A stretch of 64,000 nucleotides of DNA from an uncultured Acetatifactor sp. (lineage in GTDB: Bacteria > Bacillota > Clostridia > Lachnospirales > Lachnospiraceae). The translations under genes and the position numbers were made by a program. The stretch is from NCBI GenBank assembly GCA_944384205.1, contig CALWSL010000011.1:1-64000 (forward strand). Reading direction: 5' to 3'. The notes under the pieces are model-generated. The model was not told the DNA's origin. It made no database searches and saw only the letters and a list, made by a program, of their open reading frames with translations. Shown here in pieces: positions 41,897 to 52,000 of the stretch (position 1 is its first letter; each line of letters begins with the position of its first letter).

Positions 41897-42006
41897 TAAC
41901 TTTCTACATCCTGATCTGCTGCGACTGCGGATACAACGGATGCGACCACTGCAACGATAACTGCAAAAATAATGACAAGTAATCCACCTGCTAATACGAT
42001 AAACAT
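41896..42006 (-). CDS. 36-residue single-span membrane peptide
   Basis: A small gene on the minus strand. ATG 42006 follows GAGAGGT, and a promoter-like TTGTAC-N16-TATACT lies about 70-110 bases upstream. The peptide begins MFIVLAGGLLVIIFAV, is almost entirely hydrophobic for about 29 residues, and ends in an acidic tail (AADQDVES). It would insert as one helix. It lies alone between the MATE gene and the pilus locus. No family is recognised. Confidence 0.6.
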   Translation of the reverse strand: MFIVLAGGLLVIIFAVIVAVVASVVSAVAADQDVES

Positions 42007-42145
42007 AACTACCTCTCAATCTGCCGTCTGGCGGCTGTATCATCATATGAATCATTTTCTGTGAAGGATTTTACTCTTAGATTTAAGTATATCATATTTT
42101 CCCAAAAGTACAATCGAAATACGCAAAATATTTTTGATTTTGGGG

Positions 42146-42174
42146 TTGACAAATTAGAAAATTAGTTGTAACTT
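42146..42174 (+). promoter_or_regulatory. Promoter of the pilus locus
   Basis: TTGACA (42146-42151), a 17-base spacer and TAACTT (42169-42174). A leader of about 155 bases separates it from the first gene; no riboswitch fold was recognised in it. Confidence 0.5.
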
Positions 42175-42333
42175 ATTGATTATTCTAGAAATAATTTTTG
42201 TAGCTGCAAATCTTTGTATCCGGCTGATTCAGCCAATGTTACCAGTTATTTTTTCAGACCGGTACCCTTTTATGCCTGTCGGGGCTTATTTTTGCTCTTT
42301 CGTTGTGGGGAACCGGAGAGTTTAGGAGGGATG

Positions 42334-43488
42334 ATGAAAACAGAGACGGAAAATGTATTGACAAACACTGAGACAGCAGATGATTTGCAAAATCTTGTAA
42401 ATGATTACCTTACACAAAAGCAGACGTCACTGATGCAGATGAAGCGAGGTATTCTTAGCAAAGAGGATTTTCTTGCGGAGGTGAGAAGCCAGATAGCCGT
42501 CTATTATTACAAAAGTGAGAGGCAGGCGGAGGAGCTTTTGAAACGCTTTGAACAGTATGTTTTTGGCTATTCCAGACTATCACCGCTGATTGATGATGAA
42601 TCCATATCGGATATCAGAGTAATCAGTTATGACAATATTCGTGTGAAGCGGGGAGGACAGCGTATGGACGCAGGAGTTGCGTTTGCATCCGAAAAGGAAT
42701 ACCGGCAGTTTATTGATTATGTGGCGACCAGAAATCAGGTGAATATTTCCAATCTCAATGCCATTCAGCGATTTACCGATACGGAGAGCCATCCGGATTT
42801 TATTTTACGATTCACACTTTCTATGCCGTTAGTCAATACCTACAGTGAGCCATATCTTTGCATTCGCAAGGTTCCAAAGATGTTTCCCCTGATAAAAGAG
42901 CTGATTCAGAAAGAAATGTTAACACAGGAGACGGCGGAGCTGTTAATTCAGAGATTCCGTCAGGGTTCCACGCTTATCTGCGGCGGTAATTCCTCAGGGA
43001 AAACTACGCTTTTGAATGCGTTAAAGGAGACTCTGCCGGATGATGTGGCGATTCTGATTACCCAGCAGGCGGATGAATTGACCACCAGATTTCATCCGGA
43101 CACCATGTTTCTGCATTCGCTGCCGGGGACAGCGGAAAGCCAGGTGAGCTATGATTTACGGCATATCAGTATTGCGGGACTTACGATGGACGTGGATTTC
43201 TTTATCATTGGTGAGGTAAAAGGAGCGGAGGCCTTGTATCTGCTGAATGCCGCATATACAGGTCAGATTTGTGCGGCGACCATTCATGCGCCTGCGGCAT
43301 ATAAGGCGCCGGATAAGCTGGTGGACTATGCCATGTATGAGAGCCGGTATTCAAGGGATGAACTGATGCGGATGATGGATTGCTTTCAGACCTTGATTTT
43401 TATGGAGCATTACAAGGTGAAGGAAATTTATGCCTGTAATGGGTGGAGTGAGAAGGAGAAAAAATTGGAGTTTGAGAGGATAGTGTGA
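42334..43488 (+). CDS. cpaF: CpaF/TadA-type secretion ATPase
   Basis: A 384-residue ATPase that powers Flp pilus assembly. AGGAGG lies 4 bases before ATG 42334 (an ATG at 42331 is too close). 'SPLIDDESISDIRVISYDNIRVKRGG' is the N-terminal domain of secretion ATPases, Walker A is GGNSSGKTT (about 217), and 'DFFIIGEVKGAEAL' is Walker B, with a His box 'CAATIHA'. It is followed at once by two TadB/TadC-like membrane proteins. Confidence 0.88.
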   Translation: MKTETENVLTNTETADDLQNLVNDYLTQKQTSLMQMKRGILSKEDFLAEVRSQIAVYYYKSERQAEELLKRFEQYVFGYSRLSPLIDDESISDIRVISYDNIRVKRGGQRMDAGVAFASEKEYRQFIDYVATRNQVNISNLNAIQRFTDTESHPDFILRFTLSMPLVNTYSEPYLCIRKVPKMFPLIKELIQKEMLTQETAELLIQRFRQGSTLICGGNSSGKTTLLNALKETLPDDVAILITQQADELTTRFHPDTMFLHSLPGTAESQVSYDLRHISIAGLTMDVDFFIIGEVKGAEALYLLNAAYTGQICAATIHAPAAYKAPDKLVDYAMYESRYSRDELMRMMDCFQTLIFMEHYKVKEIYACNGWSEKEKKLEFERIV

Positions 43489-43491
43489 TCT

Positions 43492-44430
43492 ATGGTGGGA
43501 AAAAGTATTATTTTTGGGTGTCTGTTTGCAGGATTTCTGCTTGCTTTCCGTCGTATCAGGTGGCTTGAGGCAGTCAGACAGTTGATGAAGCAGACAAAGG
43601 AGAGTATGGATGAAGCGGCGAGACAGAGAATGCTGCAGAGCAGAGAAACGCTGCTGACCCTGCAAAGGGAACAATCTGTATGGCTGTTTGTGGAAAGAGA
43701 GCTGCAATACAGCGGATTAAAGAATAAATTTCCTTTTCTGACAGCAGAAAACTGGGTGTTGGGAAATATGGTTTGTGCAACGATAGTGCTGTCGGTGTTG
43801 CAGTTGATTCTGCCAGGCTGGTGGATAGCGTTTGGGGTGACGTTGTTGCTGGTGGGAACCGAAATGCTTTTGTTTGCCGCAGCCAAGGCGAGAGCCATGC
43901 GGAGTGTGGATCGCAATCTTTTAAAATTTCTTGATTTTCTGGGGAATTACAGTGTCACAGCCGGAGAAGTCACCGGCATTTTCAATCAGGTAAGCAGATA
44001 TATGGAGGAGCCCTTAAAGAGTGTACTGGACGAATGTTACTTCGAGGCGCAGACCACGGGAGATGCGGGTATGGCGCTTTTGTCCATGGCAGAGAAGATA
44101 GAACATCCAAAGTTTAAAGAGCTGGTGCGAAATATGGAAATCAGTATCCGGTATTGTGCTGATTTTACAGCGCTGGTACATAGCAGCAGAAGGTCGGTGC
44201 GGGAATATCTGCGCATGGGCGGGGAGCGGAAAAATATGCTCAGGGAAGCGGCAATCAATATGCTGCTATTGGTGGCGCTGTCGTGGTTCATTTTGCTTAC
44301 CGTAGACAGACTGATAGAAATTTCCATATGGCATATTCTGCTGTCTACACTGCCGGGGAGGATGGCAATGGGCGTGCTTTTGTTTATTTTTCTTCTCTTT
44401 ATAAGGCAGATTTATAAAATTAATAAATGA
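43492..44430 (+). CDS. TadB-like pilus assembly membrane protein
   Basis: A 312-residue T2SF-type membrane protein starting 3 bases after cpaF. It has an N-terminal span, a basic cytoplasmic stretch, a hydrophobic pair at about 88-128 ('MVCATIVLSVLQLILPGWWIAFGVTLLLVG') and C-terminal spans ('LLLVALSWFILLTV', 'MAMGVLLFIFLLFI'). The middle helical domain ('FLGNYSVTAGEVTGIFNQVSRYMEEPL') matches TadB. It should form the inner-membrane platform with the TadC-like protein. Confidence 0.75.
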   Translation: MVGKSIIFGCLFAGFLLAFRRIRWLEAVRQLMKQTKESMDEAARQRMLQSRETLLTLQREQSVWLFVERELQYSGLKNKFPFLTAENWVLGNMVCATIVLSVLQLILPGWWIAFGVTLLLVGTEMLLFAAAKARAMRSVDRNLLKFLDFLGNYSVTAGEVTGIFNQVSRYMEEPLKSVLDECYFEAQTTGDAGMALLSMAEKIEHPKFKELVRNMEISIRYCADFTALVHSSRRSVREYLRMGGERKNMLREAAINMLLLVALSWFILLTVDRLIEISIWHILLSTLPGRMAMGVLLFIFLLFIRQIYKINK

Positions 44431-44449
44431 GTGGGAGGAGTTGAAGACC

Positions 44450-45286
44450 GTGGAAGAAAGAGAGATTTTACAGTGTTTGGAGGTATTACCCTTTGTGATG
44501 GCGGCGCTCTTGTTTTTGCTGCTGGTTATTTTGTCCGTTCAGCACCCGCCCCGGATAATATTGCAGGCATACGAGGAATTTGCCGGACTTCTGCGTGAGC
44601 GAAGCAGGAAGAGCGAATGGTATCAACGGACAGAAGAGTGGCTTATGAAAAACGGTGCTTCCTTTCACTATGGGACGTGGATGAACCCAACGGTTTTTCT
44701 GGCATTGCGCATTATCTTGTCGCTGGCAGGACTGCTCGCTTTATCAAGGGTGTCTGTGGGATATGGCATATTGCTTGGGGTGATTTTGTTTTTTCTGCCG
44801 GGATGGATGCTTGTGCATCTGAACAGAAAGGACAATCTGAAGCTTTTGCCGGAGATTAAGCTGGTATATCATGCCCTTGAAATTCAAATCAGGGCGGGAG
44901 TCTATGTGACGGATGCTTTGGCGGAATGTTATGGAAGTGTGCGGAACAAAAGGCTCCGGCAGGCGCTTTTGGATTTGGCGGGTGATATTGTGATGAAAGC
45001 TGATATTTATGAGGCATTGGAGCGATTTCAGGAGAAGTTTGATAACCGATATATTGATTCCCTCTGTATTACTATATTGCAGGCGTTGGAATCAGGGCAG
45101 GCGGTGGAGCTATTGGGGGATATCTCGGAACAGATAAAGGATATGGAGACGACGGTAATGGAGCGGAAGAAAGGCGCACTGGACAGGAGCATCACCCTCT
45201 ATCAGCTGGGTGTGCTGGCAGCAGTGCTGGGAGTGGTGCTTTATGCCTGCATTACCCATATGTATTCTGCGGCGGTCAGGTTTTAA
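44450..45286 (+). CDS. TadC-like pilus assembly membrane protein
   Basis: About 278 residues, a second T2SF-type platform protein. GGAGGAG lies 9 bases before GTG 44450; TTG 44441 is also in frame but too close to it. Spans are at about 14-35, 87-135 and near the end ('LYQLGVLAAVLGVVLYACI'). The domain 'LPEIKLVYHALEIQIRAGVYVTDALAECY' is typical of TadC/GspF. Confidence 0.75.
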   Translation: MEEREILQCLEVLPFVMAALLFLLLVILSVQHPPRIILQAYEEFAGLLRERSRKSEWYQRTEEWLMKNGASFHYGTWMNPTVFLALRIILSLAGLLALSRVSVGYGILLGVILFFLPGWMLVHLNRKDNLKLLPEIKLVYHALEIQIRAGVYVTDALAECYGSVRNKRLRQALLDLAGDIVMKADIYEALERFQEKFDNRYIDSLCITILQALESGQAVELLGDISEQIKDMETTVMERKKGALDRSITLYQLGVLAAVLGVVLYACITHMYSAAVRF

Positions 45287-45349
45287 AAACAGAAGCGCTT
45301 AAGACAGAGCACTGGAAGAATTTATAAAAAAGAAAGGAAATAAAAAAGG

Positions 45350-45613
45350 ATGAGCAATATGAGTAACAAAATAAAAAACGAGAAGCTGGCAGATGTTTTC
45401 AAGGCAGGAATGAGGGCGCTTGCCAGAAAGGGAATGAAAAAAGAACCTGGAATTGACGGGATTCTTGTCACTGTGGGCTTGTGTATTATCGCGCTGGTGT
45501 TATGTGTGGTGATGAAGGACAGTATGACAACTTTCATCCAAACAATCGTTAATTCTCTGACAAATGAAGCGCAGAAAATTTTAACGGGAGTAGCAGGCGG
45601 AAGTATTTTATGA
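45350..45613 (+). CDS. Flp1-like pilin candidate
   Basis: An 87-residue protein (84 from ATG 45359) with a basic N-terminus, 'KKEPGIDGILVTVGLCIIALVLCVV' resembling a class III prepilin cleavage site (Gly before the hydrophobic helix), and a short C-terminal helix. Size and layout suit the Flp major pilin. Position directly after the TadC-like gene supports this. It overlaps the next gene (ATGA). Confidence 0.6.
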   Translation: MSNMSNKIKNEKLADVFKAGMRALARKGMKKEPGIDGILVTVGLCIIALVLCVVMKDSMTTFIQTIVNSLTNEAQKILTGVAGGSIL

Positions 45614-45966
45614 AACGGCAGAAAGGAAATGTGGGAAGTCTTTTGACGGCGGGGTTGTGCATTCTGGCTATGACGGTTGTGATGCTCTCTTATATGGAAA
45701 ACATAGCGCTGATTCACCAAAAAACAGAGATAAGCCAGCTTGCCAGAAAATATATTCTCCGGATGGAGACGGTGGGTTATTTGACAACGGAGGATAATAC
45801 GTCGCTTTGTCAGGAGTTGTCAGCAGCGGGTGTGACAGAGATTAACTTAAGCGGCACCACCCAAAGCGAAGTGTCTTATGGAGTCCCTATCACCTTGCAG
45901 ATAAGTGGAAAACTGAAGGGAGAATACTTATTTGAAGAAAAGAGAACGTCAACTGCCAAGAATTGA
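45610..45966 (+). CDS. TadE-like pseudopilin (118 residues)
   Basis: Starts in the ATGA overlap with the Flp-like gene. 'MKRQKGNVGSLLTAGLCILAMTVVMLSYMENIAL' is a basic start, a GxxG-type processing region and one long hydrophobic helix, then a small extracytoplasmic domain. This layout is that of TadE/TadF-like minor pilins. The 3' end overlaps the following gene by 35 bases. Confidence 0.55.
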   Translation: MKRQKGNVGSLLTAGLCILAMTVVMLSYMENIALIHQKTEISQLARKYILRMETVGYLTTEDNTSLCQELSAAGVTEINLSGTTQSEVSYGVPITLQISGKLKGEYLFEEKRTSTAKN

Positions 45967-46528
45967 AAAAAAGACTAAAAAAACGGGAAGTATAGAAGGG
46001 ACTGTAGGTTTATTTTATCTTTTGTTTTTGGCAATTTTGATATGTGCAGAAATTCAACTGGCTGCATTTCAATCAACAAGCCTTTATCTGGAGGATGCAC
46101 TGGCAGCTTCTAATCTGGCGTCGGCTGTCATCGACTTCAGAGAATACGGAATTACCCATACTGTGCGTATCAGTAATTCTGCAGAAGCTTATGAACGGTA
46201 TGTGGCAGCGATTAGGGAAAATTTGCAGTTGAATGAGGACTGGGAGTGTTCCAACAGGAAACTGATATCCGGAAGGGTGACAATCGAGAGATATATTGTT
46301 TATAACGTGGAAGAAAATGTGGTTTATATCTCGCAGGTTGCAGAGAATGGGCAAATTAACGAAGAACAGGGAGTGCTGGGTAGTGTCAGTGCTCCCGACG
46401 GCACTTTGATTGAACGAACGGGAATTTACAGCGAAATTTCTTTTCCGATTGAAGTGTTTTGGGGAAGTGCAGTGCAGGCACACAAAGGAAAATTAGTGGA
46501 TATTGTAGCGGGAAGCAAGGCGCTATAA
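45932..46528 (+). CDS. TadE/G-like pilus protein (198 residues)
   Basis: Starts at TTG 45932 after GGGAG, inside the previous gene. A basic N-terminus precedes 'SIEGTVGLFYLLFLAILICAEIQLAAF', one hydrophobic helix, then an about 150-residue exported beta-rich region. No cysteine pair pattern or known catalytic motif is seen. Probably a minor pseudopilin or assembly component. The stop runs into a 16-A tract. Confidence 0.5.
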   Translation: MKKRERQLPRIEKKTKKTGSIEGTVGLFYLLFLAILICAEIQLAAFQSTSLYLEDALAASNLASAVIDFREYGITHTVRISNSAEAYERYVAAIRENLQLNEDWECSNRKLISGRVTIERYIVYNVEENVVYISQVAENGQINEEQGVLGSVSAPDGTLIERTGIYSEISFPIEVFWGSAVQAHKGKLVDIVAGSKAL

Positions 46529-46542
46529 AAAAAAAAAAAAAA
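46527..46542 (+). repeat. Poly(A) tract of 16
   Basis: Sixteen consecutive A's directly at the stop codon of the 198-residue pilus gene and 38 bases before the CpaB-like start. It is the longest homopolymer in the window. Such tracts change length easily and can cause polymerase slippage. Confidence 0.95.
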
Positions 46543-46580
46543 GGGTAAAGGAAATAACATATGAAAAGGAGAATGAAAAA

Positions 46581-47243
46581 ATGCGGAAAAATACGGTAAT
46601 ACATACGGGAAAAAGCCGAATTTGGACAGGAAGCATTATTGCAGCGCTGGTGGCGGCAGCAGTTCTATTTGCCGTAATGATGCAGATGGAAAAAAATATG
46701 CTTACACAATATGAAAAGGGCAGTATATTGCTTGCCGCCGGAAACATACCGAAAGGACAGTTGATTACATTGGAGAATTGCGCAACTTATTTCAAAGAAG
46801 CCGAATTAGATAAAAAGTGTATCCCTGCCACGGCGCTGACCTCCGTGGAACAACTTCAGGACATGGTGGCGGCAGCAAATATTGATGAAGGAACCCTCCT
46901 TACGAAAGGGATGTTTGAAACGTTTGACGATATTACCAAGGATATGAAGAATCCCGTAATTGCAGGTTTTAAGGCAGAAGATTTATTTCAGGTAGTAAGC
47001 GGCGTTCTTCGTACAGGAGACAAAATACATATCTATTATGTTACGGAAGAAGGGAAAACTGTTTTAAACTGGCGAAACGTGTTTATACAGCAAGTATTTG
47101 ACAATGCGGGGAACAGTATTGCAAACGGCGATAAGCAGACTGCGGCACAGCGCATCAATATTTATTTGAATGAGACGGATGTAGAGGAATTTTATTCAGA
47201 ATTGGCAACAGGATCCCTTCGTGTAGTGAAGGTATGCAATTAG
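46581..47243 (+). CDS. CpaB/RcpC-like pilus protein
   Basis: A 220-residue protein with one N-terminal span ('IIAALVAAAVLFAVMM') and a SAF-like domain: 'SILLAAGNIPKGQLITLENCATYFKEAELD' and 'NIDEGTLLTKGMF' match the CpaB pattern of binding wall or sugar polymer during Flp pilus export. AAGGAG lies 9 bases before ATG 46581. In most Tad loci cpaB comes first; here it ends the run. Confidence 0.7.
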   Translation: MRKNTVIHTGKSRIWTGSIIAALVAAAVLFAVMMQMEKNMLTQYEKGSILLAAGNIPKGQLITLENCATYFKEAELDKKCIPATALTSVEQLQDMVAAANIDEGTLLTKGMFETFDDITKDMKNPVIAGFKAEDLFQVVSGVLRTGDKIHIYYVTEEGKTVLNWRNVFIQQVFDNAGNSIANGDKQTAAQRINIYLNETDVEEFYSELATGSLRVVKVCN

Positions 47244-47336
47244 CAGATGAAACCGGAACCTTGACAAATTCATAAAGAATCGGACGAGAAGTGGAAAGAA
47301 AAGAGAAACTATTTTTGAAGAATATAAAATGCAAAA

Positions 47337-47365
47337 TTGTATAAATTACTAAGCTGTGTTACAAT
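47337..47365 (+). promoter_or_regulatory. Promoter of secreted-protein gene
   Basis: TTGTAT (47337-47342), a 17-base spacer and TACAAT (47360-47365). It starts a separate transcript after the CpaB-like gene with a leader of about 130 bases. Confidence 0.6.
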
Positions 47366-47503
47366 GAATCGAAATGGTTATCATAAACAAAAACAAAATA
47401 TGATATTCCTATTAAATCTTTTCTAACAATACAGGCTGGTTGTTAATGAGGATATATCATAGGCTGTTTTTGATAAAAAGCACTCCGAGGGGGAAGAAAT
47501 ACA

Positions 47504-48862
47504 ATGAAACAAAAAATGCTTGCAGTGTTCATTACAGTAACGGCAGCTCTTGTAGGCAGCTTGACACTTACGATGACGGCTTTCGCAGAGGAATATCCGG
47601 TAATTTATACGGAAGATGTAGAAGATTTTCCAGACTGTAATACTAGGGATGGTATAAACTGGTATCTATATGATAAATACGGAAATTTTACAGACATTCT
47701 TCTGGAAGGATTTTTTGAAAATTATCGTTACGAACTTCAGTATTATCATAACGGCATCGGCTATACCGGCATCGCCATCGTGGATGGTGAGGAGTGGAAG
47801 TTTGAGAACGGTACCGCGCTGAATGGCTGGCATGATATAGACGGTGACGGAAGTGAGGATTGCATTTATTATAATGGAAAGCCCCTGTATGGTCCTTACA
47901 CCTATTTTAAGGATGCCTTTGTCTTGCCGGGACATCTTGAATCCTGCACTGATAAATATGGAAATGTGTATGAGGCATATTATTTATGTTATGCCGATGA
48001 AGAAGATGCTTCTCCAACCGGCTGGTATGGTCCCGAAAATTACAGACGGTTTTATCATCAAGGCGATCTGTTCAGCGGCTATGCGGGTATCTACAAGGAG
48101 GAGAATGGAGCAACCATGATAGACAACACCCTTTATGGACAGGTGAAGGATACTCCGGACTGCGGCAAATATTTTGACAAAGGACTCTGGTTTACCGGAT
48201 TTATCGGAAGTGAGAAATATCTGTCTCTTTATATAGATGGCGACAGGTATTGCGGAGAATACCGGATGCCGGATGAAATGACATGGTACAGTACCGTAAA
48301 GGACAGTGTGAAGCAGAACTGGAATTTTGAAACGGGACAGACTTATCTTTTTACAAGAGAATCCGATTCCGGTCTGCACACTGGTTTTTATGAGATAGAC
48401 GGTATAACTTACTGGTATGAAGGCGGTATCCGTCAGGGAACGGAAGGCAGGGGCAAGGAGATTTATGACCCTGACACGGATGCCTGGTACTGGCTGGATA
48501 ACGTCCGGCAGGGCGCGAAAGCAGTCAGCAAGGACGTGTATCAGGAATCCTGGGCAGGCAGCTTTGGGGATAACGGCGAGTATGGCAAATGGGTACGTTA
48601 TGACGAAAAAGGGCACATGGTGAAAGGTTGGGATACAGTATATGAATATGATGCCGCCGGTGGAAGGAGAGATTTCTACTTTGACTTAGAAACCGGAGCC
48701 ATGGCAAAGGGAATGGTATCCGTCATTGAAATGTTTTATGATTCACTTTACGAGACCATAGTACTGTTTGATGAGGAGGATGGGCATCTTATCGAATATA
48801 TATCCAATAGGGTGCCTTATACTGGGGACAGGGAAGCGGGAAGCGCCATCCGGCTGGAGTAA
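47504..48862 (+). CDS. Secreted protein with wall-associated C-terminal module
   Basis: A 452-residue exported protein: the signal peptide ends near 'LTMTAFAEE'. Residues 30-300 have no recognised family and are rich in Tyr, Trp, Gly and Asp, with a DxDxDG-like 'DIDGDGSEDC' that may bind calcium. Residues about 305-430 carry the module 'ITYWYEGGIRQGTEGRGKEIYDP..AWYWLDNVRQGAKAVSKDVYQES...GKWVRYDEKGHMVKGW', similar to choline-binding-type repeats. The same module occurs twice in the protein at 62.8 kb. GGGGGAAG precedes ATG 47504. Confidence 0.75.
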   Translation: MKQKMLAVFITVTAALVGSLTLTMTAFAEEYPVIYTEDVEDFPDCNTRDGINWYLYDKYGNFTDILLEGFFENYRYELQYYHNGIGYTGIAIVDGEEWKFENGTALNGWHDIDGDGSEDCIYYNGKPLYGPYTYFKDAFVLPGHLESCTDKYGNVYEAYYLCYADEEDASPTGWYGPENYRRFYHQGDLFSGYAGIYKEENGATMIDNTLYGQVKDTPDCGKYFDKGLWFTGFIGSEKYLSLYIDGDRYCGEYRMPDEMTWYSTVKDSVKQNWNFETGQTYLFTRESDSGLHTGFYEIDGITYWYEGGIRQGTEGRGKEIYDPDTDAWYWLDNVRQGAKAVSKDVYQESWAGSFGDNGEYGKWVRYDEKGHMVKGWDTVYEYDAAGGRRDFYFDLETGAMAKGMVSVIEMFYDSLYETIVLFDEEDGHLIEYISNRVPYTGDREAGSAIRLE

Positions 48863-48949
48863 ACAAAAAGTGCTTAAAAACGTAAAAAACTTCAGTAAAC
48901 TATAATATATTGATATACAAATCAACAATAAAATAGGCGGTAACTTAAG

Positions 48950-48976
48950 TCCGAGCAGAAAATGCCCGGATTTTTT
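48950..48976 (+). terminator. Terminator before subtilase gene
   Basis: TCCGAGCA / TGCCCGGA stem with one mismatch and GAAAA loop, then six T's. Confidence 0.75.
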
Positions 48977-49022
48977 ATGTCTGGTTCTTTAAGAAACAGC
49001 ATTGTGAGAAAGGAAAAACAGA

Positions 49023-52000
49023 ATGCAAAAGAAAAAAATAATTATAACAGCAGCAGGACTCTTCCTTGTTCTGCTGTGTGCGGTGTTCATCGGAAGCAGA
49101 TGCCACACGGAATGGAAAAAACATGCCCTCACCGGATACATGGAGGGGTTAAAGGAACATGTGGAAACATTGGAAGCGGTAACAGTGGCAGTCATTGATT
49201 CCGGATGCAGCGTGGAGGAAGCATATGCAGACCGCATCAGTGACAAAGCAAGGAGTTTTGCGGGAACAGATGGAACCGATGAATACGGACATGGTTCTCA
49301 AATGGCGTCCCTGATTCTTGCCAATACCCCGGAGAGTGTGCGAATCATGCCCCTGAAGGTTATGGACGGGAGTGGGGTTGCAGAGACGGCGGATGTGGCG
49401 GAGGCGCTTTCTTATGCCTATGAAAACGGGGCGGATGTTATCAGCCTGTCCCTGAATGCCATTCTCAGCGGGGAGGAGGACCGGTTAACCTTTCTGATAA
49501 ATGAGATTACACAGGCGGGGGTTCCCGTTATCGTATCTGCCGGCAATGACAGGATGAATGTCAAAAGCCTGTTCCCGGCAAACGTGGAATCCGCCATGGT
49601 CATCGGTGCGGCAAATGGGGATTATGCCGCCTGTGATTTTTCCAATTACGGCGATACCGTGGATTTCTGTGCATACGGGAAATTTAACGGCGAGTGGGGG
49701 ACCTCCTTTGCAGCGGCATATGTGGTTTCCCTTGTGGCGGAGCTGAAGGCATACGGGAAAGAGGATGCGGAAGAAATATTCCGTAAATATGCGGCATCCT
49801 ATGAAAAAAGCGGGGATTGTGGTTGCGGACAGGGGTATCTTTGGGTAGATTATGCAAAAACAGAGACTGCAGAAATAATGGAAACCACCGGCACCCTGTA
49901 CCTGGGAGGGACCACGAAAACGGAAAAGAACATCGGAGCTGACCTTTGCAGTCTGGACTGGGAAAACATGGACGGAGAGGAACTGACGGCATATTTGGGA
50001 GAGACCGACAGCGAATACGTGGGCATGTTTTTATGTTCTTTGACGGAAGAGGAATTCTCCCGGCTTAAGGATAAATGCACCATTTTAGACAGCATCATTA
50101 CATCATTGACAGTCACTTATGACAGGGAAACGGGAGAATACGTCACACAAAAGAAAGAGGCGCATCCTTTTACGGATTATGCCATAAACGCCTATTTACG
50201 GAAAAAAGGGAAAATGGCGGTCTCCGCATGGATTATACAGCATGGGAACGGATGTGGCGCAGTGACCTTCTATGTTTCCAACACCCCGCAGACAGGCAGA
50301 TATAAGTTTGAAATTTTCGGGATGCAGGGAAAAGAGGCGTCGAATGTCAACGGCAATGCTGTGATGGCGGAAGAGCTTACCATTAACAGAACCGAACTTG
50401 TCAGCTCAGATAAAAATAAGTTTAAGCCTGCCATAGTGAAAAAAGAAACAGAAGACGGCAGAACAGACAATAGCATATCCCTTTATCTGACGGACGTAAC
50501 TGTAAGGCATATCGCATGGGTATATGAGGAGGCTCTGAATCGTGATGAAGTGAAATTAATCCGATCCCAAAGTCTGTTAAGTCCGTGGAACGATGTCACA
50601 ATCGAACCCCGGGACATTTATTACCGGCAGGAAAACGCGGCACACAACAGACTGAATGGGGCAGATAACGGCAATGCGTTTTATGGAGTGAGCATTAAAT
50701 TTGACGGCGTGGGGTCTCCGCAAACGGGGTATTATTATGCCCCGGCTTCCACGGCATACAGATATGAAGCGGCAGGATCGACACAGCCGGCATACAGTCA
50801 TGATTATACAGAACTGACGGACGCAGGATTTATATTCCATGAAAGCCCCAAGACCCGCAATCCGATTGCAAACAACTTTAATTCCTTAACGTCGCCAATG
50901 AATGCCGTTCTTTTTAAAGGGCAGAAACAGGAATCCTACACGGACTACCCTGACCCCATAGGGGGGTGTTCCATGTATCAGGCAAGCCGGCATTATGATT
51001 TATTTGTGATATCAAATATCCGTCGGATAACGGACAGATTAAGTTATTTGGAGGAAGCGGGGACTTTCACCTTAAACAGCCATCTTTACCAGATGAGCAG
51101 CACTGTCCATTATGCGGGTGATACGGGAAAGATAGCCATTGAAAATGATGTGGCGGAGTATATTTTTCATCTGGAACCAAATGAGTACACCGTGACTGCG
51201 GATGCGGACGGCGGAACGGTAACCGATTACCCCAACGACAGGGGCAGGCAGGTAACCGCAAGCTTCCCGGTAAAATATGGCTGTGTAGATTATGACAACA
51301 TCGGCGGACTGGCGCCCCGAAAGGACGGATATGTCTTCGGGGGGTGGTATACGGAGAAAAATGGGAAAGGCGTGCAAGTCTGGGATAAAGATGGTTTGGC
51401 AAAAAGAAACGGAATTTGCTGGAGTTCTTCCGGTCGCTGGAAACACCCGGGCAACCTGACCGTCTATGCCTACTGGATTCCCAGCAGCTATGTGCAGTTG
51501 GATGCCAACTGGGGAACCATTACCGACTACATAGGCGGTGCCGGCAGCATCAACATCACCGGCTTTTTTACGGAGTATGGACAGGATTACTATGACGATA
51601 TCGGCAGACTGTATCCTGTCAGGGACGGGTTTGTGTTCCAAGGATGGTACGTGGATCCGGAAGACCCGGACAATTCCGAAGGGAAGGATGTGGGACGTAA
51701 CGGAGGCGTCATGGTATGGGGGGCGGATGGAAAGGCAGTGGGGGGTACTGGATTCTGGAGCAATGGCACTTGGAGTTATGACGGCGGCAACGTGGTTGCC
51801 TTCGCCCACTGGAGCCGCAGTACTTATAACGTCAAATTTGACGCCAACGGCGGCGCCGGTTCTAAGCCAGCCATGTCAGCATTAAAGTATGGACAGACTT
51901 ATCCCCTGTCTGTAAACACCCCGCCTTTCAACGGTTTTGCAAGAACAGGATATTCCTTTACAGGTTGGAACACCATGGCAGATGGAAAAGGTAAAACCAT

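Noticed and set aside
42180-42333. A c-di-GMP riboswitch in the leader of the pilus locus
   Set aside because: No GEMM-type conserved core or paired stems could be found; the leader shows only a promoter and a ribosome binding site.
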